A stretch of DNA of 8,583 bases from Listeria marthii FSL S4-120 (GCA_000183865.1 CM001047.1:1227958-1236540), one strand, 5' to 3'; shown: positions 1-7,164, counted from the first letter of the stretch. Notes: generated from the letters alone by a model not told the origin. Numbers and translations are program-made.

Positions 1-15
1 TTCAGTTTTCAAAGG
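1..15 (-). promoter_or_regulatory. boxA-like antitermination element of a 16S rRNA leader (edge of an rRNA operon)
   Basis: Read on the minus strand this is CCTTTGAAAACTGAA, which closely resembles the CTTTGAAAACT stretch found shortly upstream of 16S rRNA in Bacillus, Enterococcus and Listeria operons. It lies downstream of two strong minus-strand promoters. The operon would continue beyond position 1; no mature 16S sequence is inside the window. Identification is from recalled family sequence. Confidence 0.7.
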
Positions 16-28
16 TCGGTTAGTCGCT

Positions 29-47
29 TTCACGCTTGATGCGCGAA
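29..47 (-). other. Stem-loop in the rRNA leader
   Basis: On the minus strand TTCGCGC, loop ATCAA, GCGTGAA forms a 7-pair stem with one G-U pair. It is flanked by a second, outer inverted pair, GTCGC (66-70) with GCGAC (23-27). Both lie between the P2 start site and the boxA-like stretch. Leader hairpins of this kind are usual in rRNA precursors, where they take part in folding, processing or antitermination. The exact role here is inference. Confidence 0.55.
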
Positions 48-76
48 TGTTTTCATTTGTTTTTTGCGACTTTTAA

Positions 77-105
77 ATCATATCATTTCAGCAACTATCT
101 GTCAA
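77..105 (-). promoter_or_regulatory. rRNA operon promoter P2 (proximal)
   Basis: On the minus strand there is a perfect -35 TTGACA (100-105), a 17-base spacer, and -10 TATGAT (77-82) preceded by TG-A, giving an extended -10. The predicted start is a G near position 70, consistent with GTP-initiated, stringently controlled Firmicute rRNA promoters (family knowledge). It is the second of a tandem pair and faces the boxA-like leader. Confidence 0.85.
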
Positions 106-149
106 CAACTTTTTAAAATTAATTTACGAATAAAATTCTTTTAAATTGC

Positions 150-162
150 CGCTATCGTAGCG
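150..162 (-). other. Small hairpin just downstream of rRNA promoter P1
   Basis: CGCTA, loop TCG, TAGCG is a perfect 5-base inverted repeat in an otherwise AT-rich stretch. It falls at the very 5' end of the predicted P1 transcript. Function is not known; it may stabilise the P1 leader or simply be chance. Confidence 0.35.
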
Positions 163-171
163 CCGAAAACT

Positions 172-200
172 AATATATCAAGTTTTGAGAAATATGTCAA
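172..200 (-). promoter_or_regulatory. rRNA operon promoter P1 (distal)
   Basis: On the minus strand there is a perfect -35 TTGACA (195-200), a 17-base spacer, and -10 TATATT (172-177) preceded by TG-A (extended -10). The DNA upstream, about 201-250, is strongly A/T tracted, as expected for an UP element. The 95-base offset from P2 and near-identical architecture mark a tandem rRNA promoter pair. Confidence 0.85.
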
Positions 201-250
201 CCGAATTATGCATAAAATTTAATAAAAATGAAAAAAATTGCATGAAACAT

Positions 251-281
251 AAAAAAACACTTAGCTAGGCTAAGTGTTTTT
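251..281 (-). terminator. Rho-independent terminator after perR
   Basis: A perfect 13-base inverted repeat (253-265 and 269-281, core CACTTAGC / GCTAAGTG) with a 3-base loop starts three bases beyond the perR stop. On the minus strand it ends in a run of seven T (251-257). It insulates perR transcription from the rRNA promoters that follow in the same direction. Confidence 0.93.
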
Positions 282-283
282 GT

Positions 284-730
284 TTAATTATTTGCTTGTT
301 TTTCTTTGCAATCCGGACATGTACCATATACTTCGAGTCTGTGGTTATCGATTTCATAGCCAGTCATATGAGCTGCAAAATGCTCTACTTCGTCTAAACC
401 TGGATAATGAAAATCAACTATTTTTCCACAAACATTACAAATTGCGTGGTAATGATTAGAAGTAGAAAAATCAAATCGACTAGATGCGTCACCATAGGAT
501 AATTCTTTAATTAGACCTGCATCGCGGAAAACGCGTAAATTATTATATACAGTTGCTACACTCATGTTTGGGAAGTTGCCTTCTAGAGACCGATATATGT
601 CATCCGCAGTTGGGTGTGTATGTGAGTTAATTAAGAATTCAAGTATAGCATGACGCTGAGGAGTGATTCTTACTCCTGTTTTCTTCAAGACATCTACTGC
701 CTCTTTTAGAGTTGCATTAGACACCGCCAT
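284..730 (-). CDS. perR: Peroxide-responsive transcriptional repressor PerR (Fur family)
   Basis: A 148-residue Fur-family regulator, very similar along its length to the 145-residue B. subtilis PerR. PerR represses peroxide-defence and metal-homeostasis genes until Fe-dependent oxidation of its metal-ligand histidines releases DNA. The N-terminal winged helix covers residues about 1-85, with the recognition region around [12 protein letters not shown] (57-68). The regulatory metal ligands H39, D87, H93, H95 and D106 align with B. subtilis H37, D85, H91, H93 and D104. The structural zinc cysteines are two CxxC pairs, C98/C101 and C138/C141. The ATG at 728-730 has a GGAAGGGAG ribosome site just upstream. 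The gene has its own promoter with an overlapping Per box, implying autoregulation, and is followed by a strong terminator. The intact ligand set and the DASSRFDF signature argue for PerR rather than Fur or Zur. Confidence 0.96.
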   Translation of the reverse strand: MAVSNATLKEAVDVLKKTGVRITPQRHAILEFLINSHTHPTADDIYRSLEGNFPNMSVATVYNNLRVFRDAGLIKELSYGDASSRFDFSTSNHYHAICNVCGKIVDFHYPGLDEVEHFAAHMTGYEIDNHRLEVYGTCPDCKEKQANN

Positions 731-750
731 GCACTCCCTTCCAAAAATAA

Positions 751-765
751 TTATTATCTTTATAA
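751..765 (-). promoter_or_regulatory. Per box operator overlapping the perR promoter
   Basis: The minus-strand 15-mer TTATAAAGATAATAA matches the Per box consensus TTATAATnATTATAA at 12 of 14 defined positions. It covers part of the -10 and the predicted start site of perR, a position where a bound repressor would block RNA polymerase. PerR autorepression is known in related bacteria; the site here is inferred from sequence. Confidence 0.75.
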
Positions 766-791
766 TACCGGAAATAACGCTTAACTGTCAA
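762..791 (-). promoter_or_regulatory. perR promoter (SigA type)
   Basis: The minus strand shows a perfect -35 TTGACA (786-791), an 18-base spacer and -10 TATTAT (762-767). The start would be near 755, leaving a short leader before the ATG at 730. It lies in the 82-base gap between the dehydrogenase stop codon and perR, so perR does not depend on read-through from its upstream neighbour. Confidence 0.8.
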
Positions 792-812
792 TAGAATGGC
801 AGAATTTATAGC

Positions 813-1754
813 TTAATATCCTTTACTTAAATCAATTTCATTGCGTAATGGAGTGTTTTCTTTCAAAAGATTGATATTTTGAAACCAAATTTCAAAGCTA
901 CGTTCTAAATATTTGTCGGAATGTCCAGAAACATGTGGTGTGATTGTTACATTATTCGCTTGCCATAAGTAATTATCTTCAGAAAGTGGTTCTTCTGGTA
1001 AAACATCCAAATAAAAATGATTGATTAACTGCTGGTTCGAAGCTTGCTCTAGCACATTTAACTCTATGGCACTTCCTCTTCCTATATTGATAAAAGCCGC
1101 ATTTTCTTTCATTTTCTCAAAAAATGATAGTGGATAGATTCCTGTTGTTTGTTTTGTATGAGGTAACACACTAACAAAAAAATCTGCTAAAGGAGCTACT
1201 TTTTCGATATCGGACATAGCATAAGTTTTACTAAATGGTTTTACAGGATGACCTGTTGTGTTAACACCTATAACTTGCATATCGAATGCTTTAGCGAATT
1301 CAGCCACTTTTGCTCCGATAGCACCTGTTCCTGCGACAACTAATGTTTTTCCTGCTAGTTCTGTAATTGGTTCCTCACTTGCCCAGTTTTTTTCTTTTTG
1401 CATTTTATAGAAGAAAGAAGTTTTTTTGACGTGAGATAGCATGAAAGATAGTGCATATTCCCCCATTGGTACTGCATGAATCCCTCTTACATTCGCGACC
1501 TTTATTTGTCGTTCTTGGATTATTTCTGTCGGTAAGCCATCAACTCCCGCAGAGAAGACCATGATTAATTGTAGTTTTTTAGCTTGTTTTATTTTTTCTT
1601 CTGTAATATTGGAGCCGTATGTGACGATGACGTCTATTTCTGCTAAATCGGCAAAATGATTATTGCTTTCATAGTAAAAAGTTTCATCTGGGAACTTCTC
1701 CGCTTGCAAGGTTTTTAGGTGTTCGGGTACGTCTAAAGTAAATAAAATGTTCAT
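813..1754 (-). CDS. D-isomer-specific 2-hydroxyacid dehydrogenase family protein
   Basis: A 313-residue NAD(P)-dependent oxidoreductase of the D-2-hydroxyacid dehydrogenase family (glycerate, phosphoglycerate and D-lactate dehydrogenase relatives), which interconverts 2-keto acids and D-2-hydroxy acids in the cytosol. The split substrate domain occupies about residues 1-98 and 275-313. The Rossmann domain carries GTGAIG at 142-147. The catalytic set is complete: R226 in NIGRGS, E255 in LPEEPL and H274 in TPHVSG. After the second beta strand the sequence is VNTTG rather than an obvious acidic NAD-selecting residue, so cofactor choice is unclear. The start is supported by AGGAAG (1764-1769) nine bases upstream of the ATG. 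No terminator is visible before the perR promoter, so some transcripts may run into perR. The substrate cannot be named from sequence; lmo1684 of L. monocytogenes is the likely counterpart by gene order. Confidence 0.88.
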   Translation of the reverse strand: MNILFTLDVPEHLKTLQAEKFPDETFYYESNNHFADLAEIDVIVTYGSNITEEKIKQAKKLQLIMVFSAGVDGLPTEIIQERQIKVANVRGIHAVPMGEYALSFMLSHVKKTSFFYKMQKEKNWASEEPITELAGKTLVVAGTGAIGAKVAEFAKAFDMQVIGVNTTGHPVKPFSKTYAMSDIEKVAPLADFFVSVLPHTKQTTGIYPLSFFEKMKENAAFINIGRGSAIELNVLEQASNQQLINHFYLDVLPEEPLSEDNYLWQANNVTITPHVSGHSDKYLERSFEIWFQNINLLKENTPLRNEIDLSKGY

Positions 1755-1787
1755 TTTGCCGCACTTCCTTTCCTTTGCTATGATTTA

Positions 1788-1816
1788 ATTTTATGCTTTT
1801 TTTCATTTATCGGCAA
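1788..1816 (-). promoter_or_regulatory. Promoter of the hydroxyacid dehydrogenase gene
   Basis: On the minus strand -35 TTGCCG (1811-1816), a 17-base spacer and -10 TAAAAT (1788-1793) lie upstream of the ribosome site AGGAAG (1764-1769). It is divergent from, and back to back with, the gsaB promoter; the two -35 boxes are 17 bases apart. Confidence 0.6.
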
Positions 1817-1833
1817 TTATATTGTTTTTTCGA

Positions 1834-1862
1834 TTGCGGCATCTTATTTTTTCGCATAGAAT
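1834..1862 (+). promoter_or_regulatory. Promoter of gsaB/hemL2
   Basis: -35 TTGCGG (1834-1839), a 17-base spacer and -10 TAGAAT (1857-1862) give a start near 1869. Translation follows from GAGGAG (1883-1888), eight bases before the ATG. The -35 is a moderate match, suggesting medium strength or an activator. Confidence 0.6.
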
Positions 1863-1896
1863 ATAGTAGGTATTAAAATTTTGAGGAGATGACGAA

Positions 1897-3195
1897 ATGG
1901 ATCATTCTAAGTCAAAGCAATTGCATGACGAAGCACTTTTACATATAGTTGGCGGGGTTAATAGCCCATCTAGGTCAAATAAAGGGGTTGGCGGTGGAAT
2001 TCCTGTAACAATGGAGCGAGCTAGTGGCGCTTATTTTTATGATGTGGATGGCAATAAGTATATTGATTATTTAGCTGCATTCGGGCCAATCATTACTGGG
2101 CATGCACATCCTCATATTACAGAAGCGATTACAAAAGCGGCGCAAAATGGCGTTTTATACGGAACACCTACGAGACACGAAATTACATTTGCGAAAATGT
2201 TAAAAGAAGCTATTCCTTCACTTGAGAAAGTTCGTTTTACAAACTCTGGGACGGAAGCTGTTATGACAACTATTCGTGTGGCTCGTGCTTATACAGGAAG
2301 AGATAAAATTATTAAATTTGCTGGTTGTTATCACGGGCATTTTGATTTAGTGTTGGTGGAAGCAGGCTCTGGGCCATCTACGCTTGGGATTCCTGATTCT
2401 GCTGGGGTTACAAAATCTACTGCAGAAGAAGTTATTACAGTTCCGTTTAATGATCTGGAAGCATTTAAAGAAGCACTCGCTGTTTGGGGCGATCAAGTTG
2501 CTGCTGTTTTAGTAGAGCCAATTGTTGGTAACTTCGGAATGGTTGCACCAAAAGAAGGATTTTTGGAGGCGGTTAATGAATTTGCGCATGCCAATGATTC
2601 TTTAGTTATTTATGATGAAGTTATTACTGCTTTCCGCTTTATGTATGGTGGAGCTCAAAATTATCTAGGCGTTATTCCTGATTTAACTGCTATGGGTAAA
2701 ATTATTGGTGGTGGTCTTCCGATTGGCGCTTATGGTGGTCGCATTGATATTATGGAAAAAGTGGCACCGCTTGGCCCGGCATATCAAGCTGGGACTCACG
2801 CTGGTAACCCGGCATCCATTCTTTCGGGGATTGCTTGTCTCGAAGTTTTACAAGAAGAAGGATTGTATGAGCGCTTTGAAAAATATGGTTCGATGTTGAA
2901 AGCTGGTATTGAAAAAGCAGCTGCCAAACATGGTATCGCAGTTACTGTAAACCAAATTGTTGGCGCTTTGACAGTGTACTTTACAGACGAAGCGATTACT
3001 AACTATGCAGAAGCTGGTGCTACCGATGGCGAATTATTCGGTCGTTTCTTCAAAGGTATGTTAGAAGAAGGTATTAATTTGGCGCCTTCTAAATACGAAG
3101 CATGGTTTATTACATCCGCGCATTCGGAAGCAGATATTGTAGAAACAATCGCAGCAGTTGATACTGTTTTTGGAAAAATGGTTCAAGATAACTAG
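1897..3195 (+). CDS. gsaB: Glutamate-1-semialdehyde 2,1-aminomutase (HemL2/GsaB type)
   Basis: A 432-residue PLP-dependent class III aminotransferase fold enzyme. This family converts glutamate-1-semialdehyde to 5-aminolevulinate in the C5 route to haem and other tetrapyrroles, in the cytosol. The PLP-binding lysine is K268 in [18 protein letters not shown]240 in YDEVITAFR would contact the pyridine nitrogen, and S117-G-T-E is the phosphate-binding turn. The N-terminal GGVNSPSR (residues 19-26) is the family signature, and the length matches the usual 425-435. The [11 protein letters not shown] wording and location beside ygaE- and perR-like genes match the second paralogue (gsaB) of Bacillus and Listeria rather than the hemL in the hemAXCDBL operon. 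The ATG has GAGGAG eight bases upstream. No intrinsic terminator follows, so transcription may continue into the next gene. Whether this copy is the main aminomutase or an accessory one cannot be told here. Confidence 0.93.
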   Translation: MDHSKSKQLHDEALLHIVGGVNSPSRSNKGVGGGIPVTMERASGAYFYDVDGNKYIDYLAAFGPIITGHAHPHITEAITKAAQNGVLYGTPTRHEITFAKMLKEAIPSLEKVRFTNSGTEAVMTTIRVARAYTGRDKIIKFAGCYHGHFDLVLVEAGSGPSTLGIPDSAGVTKSTAEEVITVPFNDLEAFKEALAVWGDQVAAVLVEPIVGNFGMVAPKEGFLEAVNEFAHANDSLVIYDEVITAFRFMYGGAQNYLGVIPDLTAMGKIIGGGLPIGAYGGRIDIMEKVAPLGPAYQAGTHAGNPASILSGIACLEVLQEEGLYERFEKYGSMLKAGIEKAAAKHGIAVTVNQIVGALTVYFTDEAITNYAEAGATDGELFGRFFKGMLEEGINLAPSKYEAWFITSAHSEADIVETIAAVDTVFGKMVQDN

Positions 3196-3205
3196 GTAAT
3201 ATTAC

Positions 3206-3233
3206 TTTATAAACTCGAGAGAAACGTTATAAT
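3206..3233 (+). promoter_or_regulatory. Candidate promoter of the ygaE-like gene
   Basis: A perfect -10 TATAAT (3228-3233) with a weak -35 TTTATA (3206-3211) at 16-base spacing lies between gsaB and the membrane-protein gene. The start would be near 3240, placing the hairpin at 3244-3273 at the extreme 5' end of the transcript. Confidence 0.5.
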
Positions 3234-3243
3234 AGAAGAAGAA

Positions 3244-3273
3244 TGAGCGGGAAAATGCGAAAAGTCCCGCTCA
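3244..3273 (+). other. Stem-loop in the leader of the ygaE-like gene
   Basis: TGAGCGGGA (3244-3252) and TCCCGCTCA (3265-3273) form a perfect 9-pair, GC-rich stem with a 12-base loop (AAATGCGAAAAG). No T run follows, so it is not a canonical intrinsic terminator for gsaB. Its position just after a TATAAT box suggests a 5' mRNA-stabilising hairpin or a regulatory site; that is inference. Confidence 0.5.
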
Positions 3274-3301
3274 AATAGTCTATAGAAAGGAATAACCTTC
3301 C

Positions 3302-4390
3302 ATGAAATTCGGAGCTAGAATTTTGAAAACTGGTATTGCAATCACATTGGCGCTTTTTATCGCTCAACTTTGCAATTCACCCTCTCCATCTCTGGCAGGC
3401 ATTTCCGCCGTTTTTGCTATCCAACCTTCTATTTATAGGTCTTATCGAACTATTTTAGAACGGGCACAAGGGAACGTAATTGGAGCTATCATTGCAATTA
3501 TTTTTGGACTTTATATTGGTAATGATTTTATTTTAATTGGAGTTGCTTCGATTATCTGTGTTGCTTTATTAATGCAATTTCGCTTGGAGAATACGATTGG
3601 CCTCGCAGTTGTGACGCTCATTATCGTTATGGATTCTCCTGGTAATGACTTTTTAGAAATCGCACTTATTCGTTTTGGGACAATTATGTTAGGTTTACTT
3701 GCCGCATTTATTGTCAATCTGTTCTTTTTACCACCGAAATACGAGGTTTCATTGTTTCAGTTAATTTATAATACGAATAGCGAGATTGTTCGTTGGATTA
3801 AATTAAACTTGCGTCACGCTGCAGACTTCCCTCTTCTAAAAAAAGATATGGAATGGATGCAAAAACAGTTAAACCAAACGCGTAACTTATACGGATTATA
3901 CCGAGAAGAACGTACTTTCTTAAAGAAAAATGCCATTTCAAAAGGCCGGAAAATTGCTGTTTATAGGCAAATGTTGCTTTGTTCTCAAAAAGGTTTTGAG
4001 CTTTTAAAAATTCAGCACCGTTATGAAAATGATTATTTGCAACTGCCGCCAGATAAGCAAGAATTAATTCGCCAACATATTGATTATTTAACTGATAAAC
4101 ATGAACAACTTTTATTAACTTATATTGATAAGGTTTCGATTGATCTTGAATATGTAGAATCTCATTTAGCACAAGACCCCCAAGATTTAATGCAACTTTT
4201 CTTGCGCGAAATGGAAGAAACGGAAAAAGATGAATATGAGGATATGATGGATAAATACCATTTAATGCGTATTATCGCCTCGATATTTGCTTATCAAGAG
4301 ACTATCGATTATTTAGAAAAATTGATTCATAGTTTTAAACTAAGACATACAGAAGAAAATCAAATCGATATTAATGTTAACGAAGAATAA
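3302..4390 (+). CDS. YgaE/UPF0421-type aromatic acid exporter family membrane protein (FUSC-like)
   Basis: A 362-residue protein with an N-terminal membrane domain and a long cytosolic tail, the architecture of the aromatic acid exporter family 1 (ArAE_1 plus C-terminal domain; B. subtilis YgaE). About six hydrophobic segments are visible, near residues 7-24, 30-43, 57-73, 76-91, 98-112 and 119-143. The signature region includes SLAGISAVFAIQPSIYRS (30-47) and the conserved ERAQGNVIGA loop (53-62). Residues about 145-362 are charged and helical with no membrane segment. By family it may export aromatic or other organic acids, but a substrate is not demonstrated for this clade. The ATG follows AAAGG about ten bases upstream. 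It sits directly downstream of gsaB, as ygaE does in Bacillus, and ends at a strong bidirectional terminator. Confidence 0.85.
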   Translation: MKFGARILKTGIAITLALFIAQLCNSPSPSLAGISAVFAIQPSIYRSYRTILERAQGNVIGAIIAIIFGLYIGNDFILIGVASIICVALLMQFRLENTIGLAVVTLIIVMDSPGNDFLEIALIRFGTIMLGLLAAFIVNLFFLPPKYEVSLFQLIYNTNSEIVRWIKLNLRHAADFPLLKKDMEWMQKQLNQTRNLYGLYREERTFLKKNAISKGRKIAVYRQMLLCSQKGFELLKIQHRYENDYLQLPPDKQELIRQHIDYLTDKHEQLLLTYIDKVSIDLEYVESHLAQDPQDLMQLFLREMEETEKDEYEDMMDKYHLMRIIASIFAYQETIDYLEKLIHSFKLRHTEENQIDINVNEE

Positions 4391-4392
4391 AC

Positions 4393-4433
4393 AAAAAACG
4401 AGCTTGGAGATAAACTCCAAAGCTCGTTTTTTT
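4393..4433. terminator. Bidirectional terminator between convergent genes
   Basis: An inverted repeat (AAAAAACGAGC-TTGGAG, loop ATAAA, CTCCAA-A-GCTCGTTTTTTT) with a single bulged A has T runs in both directions: TTTTTTT at 4427-4433 on the plus strand and TTTTTT (4393-4398) on the minus strand. It begins three bases after the ygaE-like stop and overlaps the last stop-codon bases (4432-4434) of the convergent ntdP-like gene, so it can end both transcripts. Confidence 0.93.
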
Positions 4434-4959
4434 AACGGTATTCTTTATACTTTTCATACCAAATGTCGATGTAGTCAGGAGAAAATGGACCTTTTTTGTC
4501 CAAAATCCAGTGGCTTAGCACATCCACATTATGTCGAAGTATCCGGTCAATCGAGTCCGGGTACTTCATTTGGCGACGGTGTTGTTCGTATTCGCCCTCA
4601 TCAAGCAAATGAAACCTTCCATCTGGGAAAACCTTAATATCGAGGTCATAGTCAATGTACTTCAGCGCTTGCTCATCTACTGCAAAAGGTGTACCTAGAT
4701 TGCAGTAATGATAAATGCCATCTTCTCTAATCATCGAGATTACATTAAACCAGTAATCACTATGAAAGTAGCAAATAGATGGTTCGCGCGTTACCCATTT
4801 CCGTCCGTCTGCTTCCACAACTAATGTGTGGTCGTTTCCGCCGATAATAATATTCTCCGTCGATTTAAGCACCACTGTCTTTTTCCAAGTACGATGAAGT
4901 TTACCGTTATGTTTGTAGCTCTTGATCTGTATTATTTCTTTCTCTTTGGGTAAGTACAT
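4432..4959 (-). CDS. NtdP-like nucleoside tri-/diphosphate phosphatase (DUF402, YgaC family)
   Basis: A 175-residue DUF402 protein, very similar along its length to the S. aureus SA1684/NtdP group and B. subtilis YgaC. Characterised members hydrolyse nucleoside tri- and diphosphates with a divalent metal. The family core is seen as [18 protein letters not shown] (38-55), then [17 protein letters not shown] (58-74), then the acidic stretch around [10 protein letters not shown] (101-110) and DEGEYEQHR (120-128), which would supply metal-binding carboxylates. The assignment of individual ligands is inference. No signal peptide or membrane segment is present, so it is cytosolic. The ATG at 4957-4959 has AGGA about six bases upstream, and an upstream ATG in another frame stops within six codons. 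It is transcribed on its own from an extended -10 promoter near 5001-5009. The length matches the family. Confidence 0.9.
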   Translation of the reverse strand: MYLPKEKEIIQIKSYKHNGKLHRTWKKTVVLKSTENIIIGGNDHTLVVEADGRKWVTREPSICYFHSDYWFNVISMIREDGIYHYCNLGTPFAVDEQALKYIDYDLDIKVFPDGRFHLLDEGEYEQHRRQMKYPDSIDRILRHNVDVLSHWILDKKGPFSPDYIDIWYEKYKEYR

Positions 4960-5000
4960 CCTTTATCCTACTTTCCTCATGTACTATCAAAATCATTATT

Positions 5001-5009
5001 ATTATAACA
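5001..5009 (-). promoter_or_regulatory. Extended -10 promoter of the ntdP-like gene
   Basis: On the minus strand TGTTATAAT is a perfect extended -10 (TG at 5008-5009, TATAAT at 5001-5006). At the -35 distance there is only a T-rich stretch, so the promoter would rely on the TG motif. The start would be near 4994, about 35 bases before the ATG. Confidence 0.65.
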
Positions 5010-5082
5010 TAAGGCAAGACTGCAAAAAAACAATATCGTGCTGAAACGGAAGATTTTCCTAAAAAAAGAGTGATTTTTATGC

Positions 5083-5107
5083 AAAACAGCTAATTTTCAC
5101 CTGTTTT
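5083..5107 (-). terminator. Weak hairpin downstream of fabL, possible terminator
   Basis: AAAACAG and CTGTTTT form a 7-pair AT-rich stem with an 11-base loop, six bases past the fabL stop. The minus-strand sequence after it is GCATAAAAATCACTCTTTTTTT, so the T run is about 15 bases away. Termination would be inefficient and read-through into the ntdP-like gene is possible. The rest of the 154-base gap (4960-5113) holds only the promoter at 5001-5009. Confidence 0.3.
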
Positions 5108-5113
5108 ACTTTA

Positions 5114-5863
<750 letters not shown>

Positions 5864-6961
5864 TTACTCCCCCTTAAAATCTTTCCACGCTTGCCACATT
5901 TTTTGATATGGTACTGGAAAAGCAAGCCGCTTCATTTCTTCTTCTGTCGCAAAATACCAATTTTCATTTGGAATTGCTGACTTAAGCGTTGCTACACGAA
6001 TATCCATTTTCCAGACTAAATGAGAAAAAACGTGTTTGATATGCGCAATTGGCTCTTCTTCTAGTAAAACTTCCAAGCCATAATTATGTAAAAATTGTAG
6101 TTTTGCTACTTCATCATTTTCTTTTTTGGTGATTTCGATGGTTGGAAATTGCCACATATTCGCAAGCAGACCATTTTCTGGACGCTTTTCGATGGCAATT
6201 TTGCCATCATCTGAAATAACGATAATGCTTAATAGTTCCTTGGTTTTCGTTTTTACTTTTTTGATTTTCACTGGGTAATTCGTTTCGACACCATTTTTAT
6301 GCGCTTCACAAAACGGTTGAAGCGGGCAAAGCATACACATTGGTTTAGTCGGCGTACAGACGAGTGCCCCAATTTCCATTAGACCTTGGTTAAAGGCGGA
6401 CGGATGTTCTTTGTCGATTAATTGATACAACACTTCTTCAAATATTTTCCGGGTGGATGCTTTCATGATGTCTTCGCTAATTTCTAAAACGCGCGCAATG
6501 ACACGCATTACATTACCATCAACGGCGGGTTCTGCTTGATTGTAAGCAATGCTAAGAATGGCTCCAGCTGTATATGGACCAACACCTTTAAGTGATAAAA
6601 TCGTTGTTAAATCGTTTGGGACTACACCAGAAAAGTCCGCCATCACTTGTTTCATCGCTGTTTGAAGATTTCTGACGCGAGAATAATAACCTAATCCTTC
6701 CCAAGCCTTTAAAATATCTGCTTCATCCGCTTTAACAAAATGTTCCATTGTTGGAAATTGAGTCATAAAGCGATTAAAATAAGGAATCACTGTGTCGACT
6801 TTTGTTTGTTGCAGCATGATTTCTGAGACCCAAATTCTGTAAGGTTCGGTATTTTCACGCCACGGTAAGATGCGTTTATTCGCTTCATACCAGGAAACGA
6901 GTGCTTCTTGAAAAGCGGTTATTTTTGTTTCATCCCATGTTAGTCTCTTCATTTTTCTCAT
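5864..6961 (-). CDS. mutY: Adenine DNA glycosylase MutY
   Basis: A 365-residue base-excision repair glycosylase that removes adenine mispaired with 8-oxoguanine. The catalytic domain spans about residues 15-225. E47 lies in WVSEIMLQQTKV. The helix-hairpin-helix is LKGVGPYTAGAI (124-135), with catalytic D148 in AVDGNV. The [4Fe-4S] ligands are C202, C209, C212 and C218 in the expected C-x6-C-x2-C-x5-C spacing. Residues about 235-365 form the NUDIX-like 8-oxoguanine recognition domain, with F312-S-H314 the likely 8-oxoG contact. The ATG at 6959-6961 follows GAGGGGA, while a second ATG three codons on (6950-6952) would have poorer spacing. The length fits MutY. It heads a mutY-fabL operon and its start overlaps a possible upstream small ORF in another frame. 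All key residues are present, so it should be active. Confidence 0.96.
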   Translation of the reverse strand: MRKMKRLTWDETKITAFQEALVSWYEANKRILPWRENTEPYRIWVSEIMLQQTKVDTVIPYFNRFMTQFPTMEHFVKADEADILKAWEGLGYYSRVRNLQTAMKQVMADFSGVVPNDLTTILSLKGVGPYTAGAILSIAYNQAEPAVDGNVMRVIARVLEISEDIMKASTRKIFEEVLYQLIDKEHPSAFNQGLMEIGALVCTPTKPMCMLCPLQPFCEAHKNGVETNYPVKIKKVKTKTKELLSIIVISDDGKIAIEKRPENGLLANMWQFPTIEITKKENDEVAKLQFLHNYGLEVLLEEEPIAHIKHVFSHLVWKMDIRVATLKSAIPNENWYFATEEEMKRLAFPVPYQKMWQAWKDFKGE

Positions 6962-7110
6962 TTTCCCCTCGTAATTCTAATAGATTTCTAATGTGTGATG
7001 CTCCGGATGTGTAGTATAATGTAGACAGGGAATAAAATAGTATACCCATTATTAAGCCGATTTCTATTATACAGAATGCTGGCTTAATTGAATAGTGTTG
7101 TGCTCTCATA
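6930..7110 (-). CDS. Possible small single-pass membrane protein overlapping the mutY start
   Basis: An open frame of 59 codons from ATG 7108-7110. The N-terminus is short and basic (RAQHYSIKP). One hydrophobic segment follows at about residues 12-33 (FCIIEIGLIMGILFYSLSTLYY), and the tail is charged and amphipathic (ELRGENEKNEET). The TGA at 6930-6932 overlaps mutY by 32 bases. GTGGTG six bases upstream is a modest ribosome site. The frame stays open further upstream for 94 codons in all, but the part past the ATG is antisense to yfhP. Against it: several rare codons (ATA, AGA, CTA), no clear promoter, and the same DNA must carry the yfhP promoter and leader on the other strand. I do not recognise a family. 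If real, it could couple translation into mutY. Confidence 0.35.
7015..7020 (+). promoter_or_regulatory. Candidate -10 box of the yfhP promoter
   Basis: A perfect TATAAT in a region with no other plus-strand gene signal. No good -35 is visible at 16-18 bases (TGTGTG at the 17-base position), so activity may depend on an activator or another element. A start near 7027 would give a leader of about 135 bases holding two inverted repeats. Confidence 0.4.
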
Positions 7111-7118
7111 GGCAACAC
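7051..7118 (+). repeat. Two successive inverted repeats in the yfhP leader
   Basis: ATTAAGCC (7051-7058) pairs with GGCTTAAT (7081-7088) across 22 bases, and GTGTTG (7095-7100) pairs with CAACAC (7113-7118) across 12 bases. A T run (7127-7133) follows after CACTTGTA. The second hairpin plus T run resembles a loosely spaced terminator or attenuator, but the gap is larger than usual. On the minus strand the same DNA is part of the possible 59-codon ORF. Confidence 0.4.
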
Positions 7119-7147
7119 CACTTGTATTTTTTTAAGACCGATTTTAG

Positions 7148-7164
7148 AGGAGGCAAAGTCATTG
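7148..7164 (+). promoter_or_regulatory. Shine-Dalgarno and TTG start of yfhP
   Basis: AGGAGG (7148-7153) is a full-consensus Shine-Dalgarno eight bases before TTG (7162-7164). The TTG gives MDTGTHVVMG, whose His6 belongs to the family metal motif. The first downstream ATG (residue 9) would delete that histidine and has no ribosome site, so TTG is the start. Confidence 0.85.

Noticed and set aside
3244..3273. Hairpin as a Rho-independent terminator of gsaB
   Set aside because: It is followed by AATAGTCTATAG with no T run, and a TATAAT box lies upstream of it, so it better fits a leader hairpin.
3798..4172. Minus-strand 124-codon open frame
   Set aside because: It lies entirely antisense within the cytosolic tail of the ygaE-like gene, has no recognisable domain and no promoter or ribosome site.
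4374..4637. Plus-strand 87-codon open frame
   Set aside because: It overlaps the end of the ygaE-like gene, crosses the bidirectional terminator and is antisense to the well-supported ntdP-like gene.
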